This document shows positions 22,221 through 30,756 of a stretch of 64,000 nucleotides of DNA, one piece after another. Position numbers and translations under genes: made by a program. Numbering within the stretch: position 1 is the first letter of the stretch; every line of letters begins with the position of its first letter. Source of the DNA: Clostridiales bacterium (GTDB lineage: Bacteria; Bacillota; Clostridia; Peptostreptococcales; Anaerovoracaceae); NCBI GenBank assembly GCA_015243575.1, contig CP042469.1:3500929-3564928 (forward strand), in the 5' to 3' direction. Under the pieces are notes generated by a model. The model saw only the letters and a list, made by a program, of their open reading frames with translations. It did no database searches and was not told where the DNA came from.

Positions 22221-22754
22221 TTATTTTTTTGGATTCTTTCCCTTGGGCGGAATTTCTTCTTCTTTTAACAGAGCCAGTATTTTTTGGCAGGCCAGCTTCT
22301 GCGCATAGCTGCTGATTGCAAGCTGAAGTGCTGCCATTGCCAGCTGCTGTTCTGTTCCTTCCCAATCAAGCTTATTGGCTGTATCCTTGAAGGCTCCGTC
22401 CAGCAACGACTGATATTCTTCATAAAAGTTTCTAGCATCAGAAATTGATGGCTGCAGTTTCATAAGTTCATCGGTTTCCCCAACACTTAGAACCTGCTTT
22501 AAGGAGCAGATCGCAGTCAAATAGACAAGATGGTCCTTTGTATACTTCTTACCGCTCGCACGAGGAAGAAGACCACTTTTAATGTAATTATTAATCATTG
22601 CACCGGTTAGCTGATCCTCTTCCGGCTGCAGAGAATGCTGTCTTTTCATATAGCTCAGCACCTGATCCCGATACAGCTCAATATCCGGCAGATTCTCCCA
22701 ATCTGATGGCCGCTCAGAGAGCAGCCTGTCTATCAGTTCCTTCAATTCCTTCAT
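22221..22754 (-). CDS. DUF1836 family protein (MerR-like helix-turn-helix)
   Basis: 177 residues. The central segment LTGAMINNYIKSGLLPRASGKKYTKDHLVYL and the following LKQVLSVGETDEL are typical of DUF1836, a Firmicute family with a winged helix-turn-helix resembling MerR; likely a DNA-binding regulator, targets unknown. The rest is helical, ending in a Lys/Pro-rich tail. No partner gene adjacent: it converges on the HerA-like gene and diverges from the SGNH hydrolase. The ribosome site before the ATG is poor. Confidence 0.8.
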   Translation of the reverse strand: MKELKELIDRLLSERPSDWENLPDIELYRDQVLSYMKRQHSLQPEEDQLTGAMINNYIKSGLLPRASGKKYTKDHLVYLTAICSLKQVLSVGETDELMKLQPSISDARNFYEEYQSLLDGAFKDTANKLDWEGTEQQLAMAALQLAISSYAQKLACQKILALLKEEEIPPKGKNPKK

Positions 22755-22943
22755 TTATGATGCTCCGTTATTTTTCAATAAAATACAAAACCGAATCCGT
22801 CAGCAAACTGCCAACATGGCTTAATTCCGTCTAAGCTTTGCATTAGTATAATTTTACCACAGCAAGGCAAAGATGCCTATAGGGTACCTGGAACAATTCC
22901 AACATTTATTTGAAAAAAAATTCGACGAATTGATAATTAGTAA

Positions 22944-22972
22944 TTGAAATTAAGAAAATTGCGTAATATAAT
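22944..22972 (+). promoter_or_regulatory. Promoter of the SGNH hydrolase gene
   Basis: TTGAAA (22944-22949), 17-bp spacer, TATAAT (22967-22972). A start near 22979 leaves a short leader before the GGAGGT ribosome site. Confidence 0.75.
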
Positions 22973-23022
22973 AATGAATATTACATTACATAGTTTTTAT
23001 TTCCATCAGGAGGTATTGAGAT

Positions 23023-23700
23023 ATGATCCATTCCATTTGTATTTTAGGGGATTCTGTAGCTAAAGGAGTTATCTTTGACGGTGTAAAGAATAAGTACCGG
23101 CTGCTGAAGGATAGCTTTGCTCAAATCATAGCAAGTCAGAATAACATTCCCATTTTAAACCTTTCAAAATTCGGCTGCACCATTTCTACGGGAGAAGAAA
23201 TCCTGAAGAAACACGAAGGTGTTCTGAGCCGTTACGACTATACGATTTTAGAATTTGGGGGTAATGACTGCGACTATAACTGGGCTGAGGTATCAGAGCA
23301 TCCACAGAAACAACATATATGCAACACACCCGTTCCTGATTTTTTGGATAAATACAAAGAGTTAATCACCAGAGTGAGACAAAGCGGAGGCAAACCTGTT
23401 TTAATGAATTTACCACCAATCGATCCAAAGCGGTATTTCCAATGGATCAGCAAAGGGCTGAATGGAAAGAACATTATGAATTTCCTGGGGGAAGTAGATC
23501 GAATTTATCGTTGGCAGGAAATGTACAGTACAGCGGTGGAAGATCTGGCGGTGAAAGAACAAGTCCCCTTAATCGATATTCGCTCTTGCTTTCTGACTAA
23601 CGGGAATTACAGTGATTATCTCTGTGAAGACGGGATTCATCCCAATGAAAAAGGTCATCTTCTGATCTCCAAAGCCATCCGTGAAAATGTACTTGTATAA
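23023..23700 (+). CDS. SGNH/GDSL-family hydrolase
   Basis: 225 residues of the SGNH hydrolase fold (esterase/lipase/acyltransferase group). Block I is ILGDSVAKG with the nucleophilic serine, the block II glycine lies in SKFGCT, block III is FGGNDCDYNW with the catalytic asparagine, and block V is DGIHPNEKGH with the Asp/His pair. No signal peptide, so it is probably cytosolic. GGAGGT precedes the ATG, a consensus promoter lies 50 bp upstream and a terminator follows. The substrate is unknown; carbohydrate or lipid deacylation is the common role. Confidence 0.85.
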   Translation: MIHSICILGDSVAKGVIFDGVKNKYRLLKDSFAQIIASQNNIPILNLSKFGCTISTGEEILKKHEGVLSRYDYTILEFGGNDCDYNWAEVSEHPQKQHICNTPVPDFLDKYKELITRVRQSGGKPVLMNLPPIDPKRYFQWISKGLNGKNIMNFLGEVDRIYRWQEMYSTAVEDLAVKEQVPLIDIRSCFLTNGNYSDYLCEDGIHPNEKGHLLISKAIRENVLV

Positions 23701-23716
23701 GCATTCTGCACAGCAA

Positions 23717-23766
23717 AGCGCTTCAAGGCCAAAAGATATCAATTCTGGCTCTGAGACGCTTTTTTT
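23717..23766 (+). terminator. Terminator after the SGNH hydrolase
   Basis: Imperfect stem AGCG-CTTC-AAGGCC with GGCTCTGAGACGCT, followed by TTTTTTT, 16 bp after the stop codon. Confidence 0.75.
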
Positions 23767-23896
23767 ATTGAAGAGCCCTTACTAATTTAAAAATTCTTTT
23801 GCCGCGGAATATCCTGCATGTTACAATGGTATAATCAAAATACAAGCCCTTTGGGCTGCCTGAAACTCAATGAATTTATAGAAAAAGAGCTTACCT

Positions 23897-25102
23897 ATGG
23901 ATCAACAGAAATATCTCACGAACCAACGAAATAAAGAAAAGATTCTTCAAGGCAACAATCTAGAACAAGAAAGAAATAAGAATCTACAAGAAAACAAAGC
24001 AGGTCGGTTAAAAAAGATTGTTGTTCCGCTGCTGCAGTGGTATGACAACAATGCCAGAGACCTTCCATGGAGAGAGAATTCCGAACCCTACGCTGTCTGG
24101 ATCTCTGAAATCATGCTTCAGCAAACTCGTGTTGAGGCAGTGAAGCCCTATTATGATCGGTGGCTGAAAGCATTCCCCACCCTTTCCGCTTTAGCTGCTG
24201 CACCCGAAGAAGAAGTCCTGAAGCTCTGGGAGGGGCTCGGATACTACTCCCGTGCTAGAAATATCCATAAAACCGCAAAGATTGTGGAAGAGAATTACGA
24301 AGGTATGCTGCCGTCTTCTTTTGAGGCGCTTCTCAAGCTGCCGGGAGTTGGAGAATATTCTGCCGGTTCCATTGGTTCTATCGCCTTCCAGCTTCCTGTT
24401 CCCTGTGTTGACGGGAATGTGCTGCGCGTGATTACACGGATTACCGCAGAAGATGCGGACATCTCGGAGCCCTCTACAAAAAAGCTGCTCACAGAATGGG
24501 TCCGCGCCATAGTTCCTGATGCCCGCCCCGGTGATTTCAATCAGTCCCTGATGGAGCTAGGAGCTAGCATCTGCCTTCCAAACGGCCTGCCCAAATGTGA
24601 AAGCTGCCCTGTATCAAGCCTCTGCGAGGCATTCCAACAGAACAAAACTACGGATTTTCCTGTAAAAAAACCGAAACCGCAGCGTAAAAAAGAAAAAAGA
24701 ACGGTTCTCTTAATACTTCTCGGAGACAAAGCAGCAGTAAGAAAGCGCAAAGACAGCGGTTTACTTGCCAGCCTGTGGGAATATCCCAATTATCCCGGTG
24801 AGCTCAAGGAGCAGGAAGTCATAGAAAAATTGCAGGCAAAAGGCCTGTCTCCAGTCACGGCAATAAAACTAAAAAAGGCGAAGCATATTTTCACCCACAT
24901 TGAATGGCAGTTGTCTGGTTATCTTGTAACCTTGGATGAGAGTCTTTTTTCTGAAAAGCAAGTAGATTGGGCGGAATTCTCCGGCGGAGAAGATGATTTT
25001 TTTTGGGCGAACTCCGATTTGCTGCATGAGCACCTGACGATTCCCTCCGCATTTAAGGTTTACCACCAGATCCTCTTAAATACGTTACAGTCCGCGCATT
25101 AG
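23897..25102 (+). CDS. mutY: A/G-specific adenine DNA glycosylase
   Basis: Removes adenine mispaired with 8-oxoguanine. 401 residues. Helix-hairpin-helix LLKLPGVGEYSAGSIGSIAF is followed by the catalytic aspartate in VDGNVLRV; the catalytic glutamate is in SEIMLQQTRVE. The [4Fe-4S] cysteines are in CLPNGLPKCESCPVSSLC, spaced C-X7-C-X2-C-X5-C, one residue more in the first gap than the E. coli pattern. The C-terminal NUDIX-like domain (about 265-395) recognises the oxidised base. The first 35 residues are a polar, Asn/Gln/Lys-rich extension and the ribosome site at the chosen ATG is weak, so the start could be further in. 55 bp before the pyrophosphatase gene. Confidence 0.93.
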   Translation: MDQQKYLTNQRNKEKILQGNNLEQERNKNLQENKAGRLKKIVVPLLQWYDNNARDLPWRENSEPYAVWISEIMLQQTRVEAVKPYYDRWLKAFPTLSALAAAPEEEVLKLWEGLGYYSRARNIHKTAKIVEENYEGMLPSSFEALLKLPGVGEYSAGSIGSIAFQLPVPCVDGNVLRVITRITAEDADISEPSTKKLLTEWVRAIVPDARPGDFNQSLMELGASICLPNGLPKCESCPVSSLCEAFQQNKTTDFPVKKPKPQRKKEKRTVLLILLGDKAAVRKRKDSGLLASLWEYPNYPGELKEQEVIEKLQAKGLSPVTAIKLKKAKHIFTHIEWQLSGYLVTLDESLFSEKQVDWAEFSGGEDDFFWANSDLLHEHLTIPSAFKVYHQILLNTLQSAH

Positions 25103-25157
25103 AATTCCAAAATGAAGAATCAATGATTACAAATTTATAAAATCAGAGGTGAAATGA

Positions 25158-26792
25158 ATGAAGAAAAAAGTTCTTGTCATCGGTCATAAAAACCCGGACA
25201 CAGATTCCATCTGTTCCGCCATTGCATATGCAGATCTGAAAAACAAAATTTCACAGGACATTCACATTCCCAAAAGAGCCGGTGATCTCAGCGATGAAAC
25301 CAAATTTGTTTTGGAAAAATTTAATATCGCGATACCGGAGTATATTCAGGACATTGGAACACAGGTCAGTGATATTGATATCAGACGAACCGAGGGTGCA
25401 CAAAGCTCCTTCTCACTGAAAAAAGCGTGGAACCTGATGAGGGATCTTAATGTATCAACCCTGCCGGTAACCAACCAGGATCGGCTGGAAGGAATCATTT
25501 CAGTAAACGATATTGCCACTGCAAATATGGACATCTACGATAACCAAATTCTGGCAACAGCAAAAACAAGCTATAAAAACATCATAGAAACTTTAGAAGG
25601 AACCATGGTGGTGGGTAATGAAAACGATATGGTTGAGCAGGGAAAAATCCTCATTGCTGCTTCCAATCCTGATACCATGGAAAATTTCATTGATGCAGGC
25701 GATATCGTTATCTTGAGCAACCGTTACGAATCACAGCTTTGTGCCATCGAAATGAGCGCCGGCTGCCTGATTATATGCACAGGAGTCCCGGTATCTCTCA
25801 CCATCAAAAGGATGGCCGCTGAAAAGGGCTGCCGTATCATCAGCACCCCTTATGACACTTATATCGTAGCAAGGCTCATCAATCAGAGCACGCCGATTGA
25901 TTATTTTATGAAAACGGAAAATCTCATCACCTTTGAAACCGATGATTTCACTGAGGATGTTAAGAAAGTCATGGCAAAAGTAAGGCATCGAGACTTTCCG
26001 GTACTGGACGTATATGGCGCATACCATGGAATGATATCTCGAAGATCTTTGCTGGATGTCCAGAAAAAAGGTGTCATACTTGTGGATCATAATGAGAAGT
26101 CTCAGGCTGTAGATGGATTAGAAACAGCGGAAATCCTGGAGATTATCGATCATCACCGCATCGGCAATTTAGAGACCATCACTCCTGTCTTCTTCCGCAA
26201 CCAGCCGGTGGGTTGTACTGCAACCATCATTTATCAGATGTATATGGAAAATCGGGTTGAAATTGAACCTGGCATAGCAGGGCTGCTGTGTGCCGCTATC
26301 ATAACGGACACACTGATGTTCCGCTCCCCCACATGTACTGCTGAGGATCGAAATGCCGCGGAGAACCTTTCCATCTTGGCTGGGATCAACATTGAGAAGT
26401 TTGCAGACGAGCTATTCCGCTCCGGCAGCAATCTCAAGGGAAAATCCCCCGAGGAACTCTTGTATCATGATTTCAAGACTTATTCTGTCAATAAGGTAAG
26501 CTTTGCGGTAGGCCAGATCAACTTCATGAACGCAGACGATCTTCAGGAGGCAAAAATAAGACTTTTGGAGTACTTAAATACTTCATTCAGAAGAAATGAT
26601 ATAGATATGATGTTTATCATGCTGACCAACATCATAGAGGAATCCTCAGAGCTTCTTTTCTTTGGAGACGGAGCCAAAGAAGCGGCAGAATCTGCCATGA
26701 AAACGACAGCTTTCACCGACGCCCTCCAGCTTAAGGGTGTTGTGTCCAGAAAGAAACAGATGATTCCCGCATTGATGGCTGTACTTCAGTAA
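25158..26792 (+). CDS. ppaC: Manganese-dependent inorganic pyrophosphatase with CBS domains
   Basis: Family II pyrophosphatase, PPi to 2 Pi. 544 residues, longer than the 310-residue simple form because a regulatory insert interrupts the DHH domain. The N-terminus has VIGHKNPDTDSICSAIAYA (metal site). Residues about 70-300 carry a split CBS pair (LPVTNQDRLEGIISVNDIA, FPVLDVYGAYHGMISRRSL) with a DRTGG domain between. The DHH core resumes with ILVDHNEKSQ, EIIDHHR and AAIITDTLMFRSPT, and the DHHA2 domain ends the protein with VSRKKQMIPALMAVL. In known homologues AMP/ADP inhibit and ApnA activate through the CBS part. ATG follows GAGGTGAAATGA. Possibly co-transcribed with mutY. Confidence 0.93.
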   Translation: MKKKVLVIGHKNPDTDSICSAIAYADLKNKISQDIHIPKRAGDLSDETKFVLEKFNIAIPEYIQDIGTQVSDIDIRRTEGAQSSFSLKKAWNLMRDLNVSTLPVTNQDRLEGIISVNDIATANMDIYDNQILATAKTSYKNIIETLEGTMVVGNENDMVEQGKILIAASNPDTMENFIDAGDIVILSNRYESQLCAIEMSAGCLIICTGVPVSLTIKRMAAEKGCRIISTPYDTYIVARLINQSTPIDYFMKTENLITFETDDFTEDVKKVMAKVRHRDFPVLDVYGAYHGMISRRSLLDVQKKGVILVDHNEKSQAVDGLETAEILEIIDHHRIGNLETITPVFFRNQPVGCTATIIYQMYMENRVEIEPGIAGLLCAAIITDTLMFRSPTCTAEDRNAAENLSILAGINIEKFADELFRSGSNLKGKSPEELLYHDFKTYSVNKVSFAVGQINFMNADDLQEAKIRLLEYLNTSFRRNDIDMMFIMLTNIIEESSELLFFGDGAKEAAESAMKTTAFTDALQLKGVVSRKKQMIPALMAVLQ

Positions 26793-26866
26793 TCAATCAT
26801 CAAATACCGCCGGCTCTTTTAGGTGTCATGCTCCAACACGATTCAAACAAACCTGACAGTTGGTGT

Positions 26867-27496
26867 TTACCTGAATGGAGCGGCGGTTATTCTATCGACT
26901 GGAGATGCCCCCGGTCGGATAGAATCTTTGTCGAGAATCAGATAATTTATAATCCCTTGAGAAAAGTAGTCCCCGATCACGTTTGTGTGATCCAGAAGCC
27001 TGCTATAGACCTCTATATTTTTCTTATATTCCTTTTGCGTATATGTTAAAGCCATTTCTATGAGCAAATTATTCGCGCCATGCAAAAGCATCCTCCAGGT
27101 GCTTTCCTCCCAATACGGGTTGATCTGCCCAAGAAAAGCGGCTCTCTTATCTATGCTGTCACGCAATCTTATGATGTGCGCATCAATGTCTTCTTGATCA
27201 CCGTTTCGCATCGCTTCTAAAAATGTAACTAGATTGGCCACATAAACGGTCAACAGCGTCGAGTAATTCTCCGCTAATTTCTCCCCGAAAACCATTTTCA
27301 TCACATTCACATAATCTGCTGGTATGGAATAAATCTGCTCTCTTATTTCCTGTTGATTCCCATAATTTCCATAGAGTCCTCCCAGATAGATCAACAGCCA
27401 GGTGGCGAGATTTCTCCATATGAGCCTTGCCCTGAAGATCAAGTTCATTTCACCAGGGGAAATACTTCTGAGCTGATGCCCGCATTCTCCAATCAT
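26867..27496 (-). CDS. Helical hypothetical protein
   Basis: 209 residues, mainly alpha-helical, with a hydrophobic stretch LIWRNLATWLLIYLGGLYGN near residue 25 and no clear signal peptide. The pattern IRLRDSIDKRAAFLGQINPYWEE and LLHGANNLLIEMALTYTQKEY resembles a Firmicute family of short helical proteins of unknown function (some carry a misleading acetylglutamate kinase label), but I hold this loosely. ATG 27496 has GAGGAGAGG upstream; the in-frame extension to 27529 consists of that ribosome site. It converges on the pyrophosphatase gene and stands alone. Confidence 0.6.
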   Translation of the reverse strand: MIGECGHQLRSISPGEMNLIFRARLIWRNLATWLLIYLGGLYGNYGNQQEIREQIYSIPADYVNVMKMVFGEKLAENYSTLLTVYVANLVTFLEAMRNGDQEDIDAHIIRLRDSIDKRAAFLGQINPYWEESTWRMLLHGANNLLIEMALTYTQKEYKKNIEVYSRLLDHTNVIGDYFSQGIINYLILDKDSIRPGASPVDRITAAPFR

Positions 27497-27569
27497 GGTT
27501 CCTCTCCTCTCACGGTCCCTTTTCCTCACTTTAGTAGTATATTATTAATTGCAAAATTTGACACCCAAA

Positions 27570-27625
27570 TAAAACAGAGCCTGCCCGCTCTCCCTTAATT
27601 ACAAGGGAGATCCGGAGCAAGCTCT
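27570..27625 (-). terminator. Terminator of the UPF0182 gene
   Basis: On the minus strand AGAGC-TTGC-TCCGGA-TCTCCCTT pairs with AAGGGAGA-GCGG-GCA-GGCTCT across a short loop, then GTTTTATTT. It starts 20 bp after the stop. Confidence 0.8.
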
Positions 27626-27644
27626 GATAAAAGTTCGCTTTCCG

Positions 27645-30608
27645 TTACTGCTCGTCGGTCGGGATCTGCTGATCCAGATCGTTTGTCTCCTGAGGCATCA
27701 GCTGATTGAGGTAATCCTTTAACTGGTTCAAATACTGTCCATAAGAGGACCAGTCACCGTTCTGCTGTGCTCTCGTGGCATTTTCAAAGGCTTCATTTGC
27801 AAGACGAATTAACTCATCCGAAGTATGGGCACCACCTGGCTGCTCTTGCGGCTCCTCTCCAGGAGCTGCAGGGGTTCCGGTTCCCGCTCCGAAGAGAGAA
27901 TCCAGCGCCGCACCCAAGGTCGGCTCATACGCAATCCTGCCTCCGTAAGCTACGATAACTCTCTTAACCTCAGGCAGGCTGCCTGTGTTTGAAGCCTCCA
28001 GATAAACAGGTTCCACATATACCAGTGAGTTTTCTATTGGTATTATGAATAGATTTCCTCTGATATAGGTTGATCCTGACGAATTCCAAAGGGAAAACTC
28101 CTTTGAGATTTCAGGACTCTGGTCAATCTGGGATTCTATCTGCATCGGTCCGTCTACGAAGCTGTCCTTTGGCATCTGATAAAGAACCAGTTGTCCGTAA
28201 TGGGGCCCGTCGTTTCTTGCCACCAATAGCCCTGTCATGTTGCGCTTGCCGGAAGGCGTATATGGTATGGAGTTAATAAACTCAACATCGCTTTCTCCGG
28301 GCAGCTTCATGACGTAGTAGTTTGGAGTCATCTGAACTTCTTCGGTTCCAAATATTTCATTGGAAATATCCCATAAGTCCTCTCCCTGATAGAATACCTT
28401 TACATCATTCATGTGATATCTCTTATAGACATTCGCCTGAATGTTAAACATGGCATTGGGATACCTTATATGCGCCTTGAGGGACTCCGGCATCTCTTCG
28501 AAGTTTTTGAACAGCTTCGGATAGATCTTGGCATAGGTGGCAGCAATAGGATCCTCATCGTTTACCAGATAGTAGCTTGTATCGCCGTTGTACGCATCAA
28601 CCACGACCTTGACCGAGTTTCTGATGTAATTCATGTTGCTGCGCATCAGATCATAGGGTTCCGAATACGGATAGTAGCTGCTTGTTGTGTACGCATCGAT
28701 GATCCAATATAGCTTTCCATCAACGGTCACAATATACGGATCCGCATCGTACTGCAGGAAAGGCATGATTTTCTGTGCTCTCTCCATAATATTTCGATTG
28801 ATAATAATTCTGGATTCATTTGTGATATTGGTGGACACCAGCAGCTTCAGACTCTGTTCCTTGATTGCAAATAAGGCTCTGTTGAGAAAGCTCAGCTTAA
28901 TCCCAGCATCCCCTTGATAAGTGGTGTAGACATTATCCTCTTCTTCACCTCTGCTTGGATAGTCAAATTCTTCTTCATTCGTTTTGACCAGAATATAGTT
29001 TCCGGTCAGTTCTCCAAAATAGATTTCAGGTCTTGTTATATCGATTTCTTCAACATCTGATACTGGCGGAATGCTGTCTATAAGCATATCCGGCTGTCCG
29101 CTTGCCGTTACTTTATCTACTCTGGAAAGTGTAATACCATATCCATGGGTATATTTTAGATGTTTATTAAGCCATTCCTGTCGAATCTTTGTTTCATCAA
29201 TTTCTCTGGCAGAAAGGAAGGTCTGGGTATATTCTCCGTTAATCATGTATCGATCCACATCGACACCGTCGAACGAATAGTAAGGTCGAATACTCTGCGT
29301 CTGGTTGTAGAATTTTTTTGCAGGCTCATAATCGTTGATTCGAATGTTCTGAATCGTACCCATATTATTGGCGATATCCTGCTTTGTCAAGCTATTGGTC
29401 GCCGGGAAGTTTTTGATGGTTACGCCCTGCAAGTCATAAGCGTATTGGGTAAAGGTGATATTGTTCTGCAGATATTGACTCTCTTTATTGATTTCGTCGG
29501 GAGAAACCACAAGATTCTGCACCCCGATGGCCGCACCGGTTCCAATTGCTCCCAAAATAATCATAATGATAGGAACAGTAAACACCATCTTGTATTTTTT
29601 ACGTTTGATGCCCAAGGCAAAGAAGATCGCTGCCAAAATAGATAATACGATCATCGCTCGGTATACCCAAAGAGTTACGTTGATATCTGTAAATCCGGCT
29701 CCGTAAAGTACACCCGTGTGTGAATACAACAAATCATACTGCCTTAGGAAGAAGTTGGCTCCAACCATCAGGAAGAAAATAACACCAAGCACCGTCAGCT
29801 GATTGGATGCGATGTGCAGCAGCTCTTTTAGATTTTCATTGTTGAGCTTGCTAGAGGAGTTTTTGCTGCTATTCCCAAAGGGACTCTGTCCTCCCCCTCC
29901 GAAACCCTGGCCTCCGTTAAAACTCTGCCCGAATTTGCCAAAGGCCTCACCGAACAGTCCATTAAAAGCATTCCCAAAATTATTGTTATTGCGATAGCTC
30001 TGGCCGTCCTCACCATATTCGCTGTAATTTGTCTGAGCATTGGCTTGCTGGTCGAATATTTTCGGTCTTCTCATGGATAGAAGAATAAAATAATAGATCA
30101 GAGTCAGTGCTGCAAAGGCAAGTACGATACCGATGGCAATCTGATTCAGTTGGGTGATGAACTCTAATCTGAAAATATAGAAGGATACGTCGAGACCAAA
30201 AATAGGATCTTTGACACCGAACGATGAGCTGTTAAAGTACTTTAGAATTTGAAACCACAGCCCAGTAACAGTGGTGATGGTCACGAGTACGCCAAAGGCG
30301 GCCCCAAGGCCAAGGGATATCCTGTTCAGTGTTTTTTCGCTTACAGCAGGAGCATCCACTGTATCAACCCTTTTATAATAGCCTCTTTTTAGTACCCTTA
30401 AATAGAAATAAGTCAGTACCATGATGATCAAGAAGGATGGTATTCCAATTTCAAGCTGTGTAATCAGCTGTTTGAAGAATACGCTAGTATAGCCAAGCTC
30501 CTTAAACCAAAGGTAATCGGTTGCGAAATTGACCAAACCTCCGAAGCCTGCAGCTACCACCATTAAAATCACGATGATAACGCCTAGTCCTAGTCTTGTC
30601 TTTTTCAA
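27645..30608 (-). CDS. UPF0182 (COG1615) family large membrane protein
   Basis: 987 residues. The N-terminal third has about seven membrane segments (e.g. LGLGVIIVILMVVAAGFGGLVN, PSFLIIMVLTYFYLRVL, LGAAFGVLVTITTVTGLWF). Between segments four and five is a Gly/Asn/Gln/Phe-rich low-complexity loop (about 185-250). The large soluble C-terminal part faces outward in this family and includes the conserved THGYGITLSRVDKV and YIRGNLFIIPIENSLVYVEPVYLEA stretches. It ends in a Pro/Glu/Gln-rich tail. Function is unknown. It follows the PEPCK-family gene by 149 bp; a GCCAG/CTGGC hairpin lies between (about 30650-30678), so linkage is uncertain. Confidence 0.9.
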   Translation of the reverse strand: MKKTRLGLGVIIVILMVVAAGFGGLVNFATDYLWFKELGYTSVFFKQLITQLEIGIPSFLIIMVLTYFYLRVLKRGYYKRVDTVDAPAVSEKTLNRISLGLGAAFGVLVTITTVTGLWFQILKYFNSSSFGVKDPIFGLDVSFYIFRLEFITQLNQIAIGIVLAFAALTLIYYFILLSMRRPKIFDQQANAQTNYSEYGEDGQSYRNNNNFGNAFNGLFGEAFGKFGQSFNGGQGFGGGGQSPFGNSSKNSSSKLNNENLKELLHIASNQLTVLGVIFFLMVGANFFLRQYDLLYSHTGVLYGAGFTDINVTLWVYRAMIVLSILAAIFFALGIKRKKYKMVFTVPIIMIILGAIGTGAAIGVQNLVVSPDEINKESQYLQNNITFTQYAYDLQGVTIKNFPATNSLTKQDIANNMGTIQNIRINDYEPAKKFYNQTQSIRPYYSFDGVDVDRYMINGEYTQTFLSAREIDETKIRQEWLNKHLKYTHGYGITLSRVDKVTASGQPDMLIDSIPPVSDVEEIDITRPEIYFGELTGNYILVKTNEEEFDYPSRGEEEDNVYTTYQGDAGIKLSFLNRALFAIKEQSLKLLVSTNITNESRIIINRNIMERAQKIMPFLQYDADPYIVTVDGKLYWIIDAYTTSSYYPYSEPYDLMRSNMNYIRNSVKVVVDAYNGDTSYYLVNDEDPIAATYAKIYPKLFKNFEEMPESLKAHIRYPNAMFNIQANVYKRYHMNDVKVFYQGEDLWDISNEIFGTEEVQMTPNYYVMKLPGESDVEFINSIPYTPSGKRNMTGLLVARNDGPHYGQLVLYQMPKDSFVDGPMQIESQIDQSPEISKEFSLWNSSGSTYIRGNLFIIPIENSLVYVEPVYLEASNTGSLPEVKRVIVAYGGRIAYEPTLGAALDSLFGAGTGTPAAPGEEPQEQPGGAHTSDELIRLANEAFENATRAQQNGDWSSYGQYLNQLKDYLNQLMPQETNDLDQQIPTDEQ

Positions 30609-30756
30609 ATTAATGTTCCCCCTTCTTTCTTTCTTTAGAATGACAGCGCCAGTCCCCTGATTTTAAAGGGGCCTGGCACATGCGGTTTCAGCCCGTAGTG
30701 AATATTTCCCTATAGCTGAACCACTCGTTTTTTGAATATTTTAATTTATTTACCCA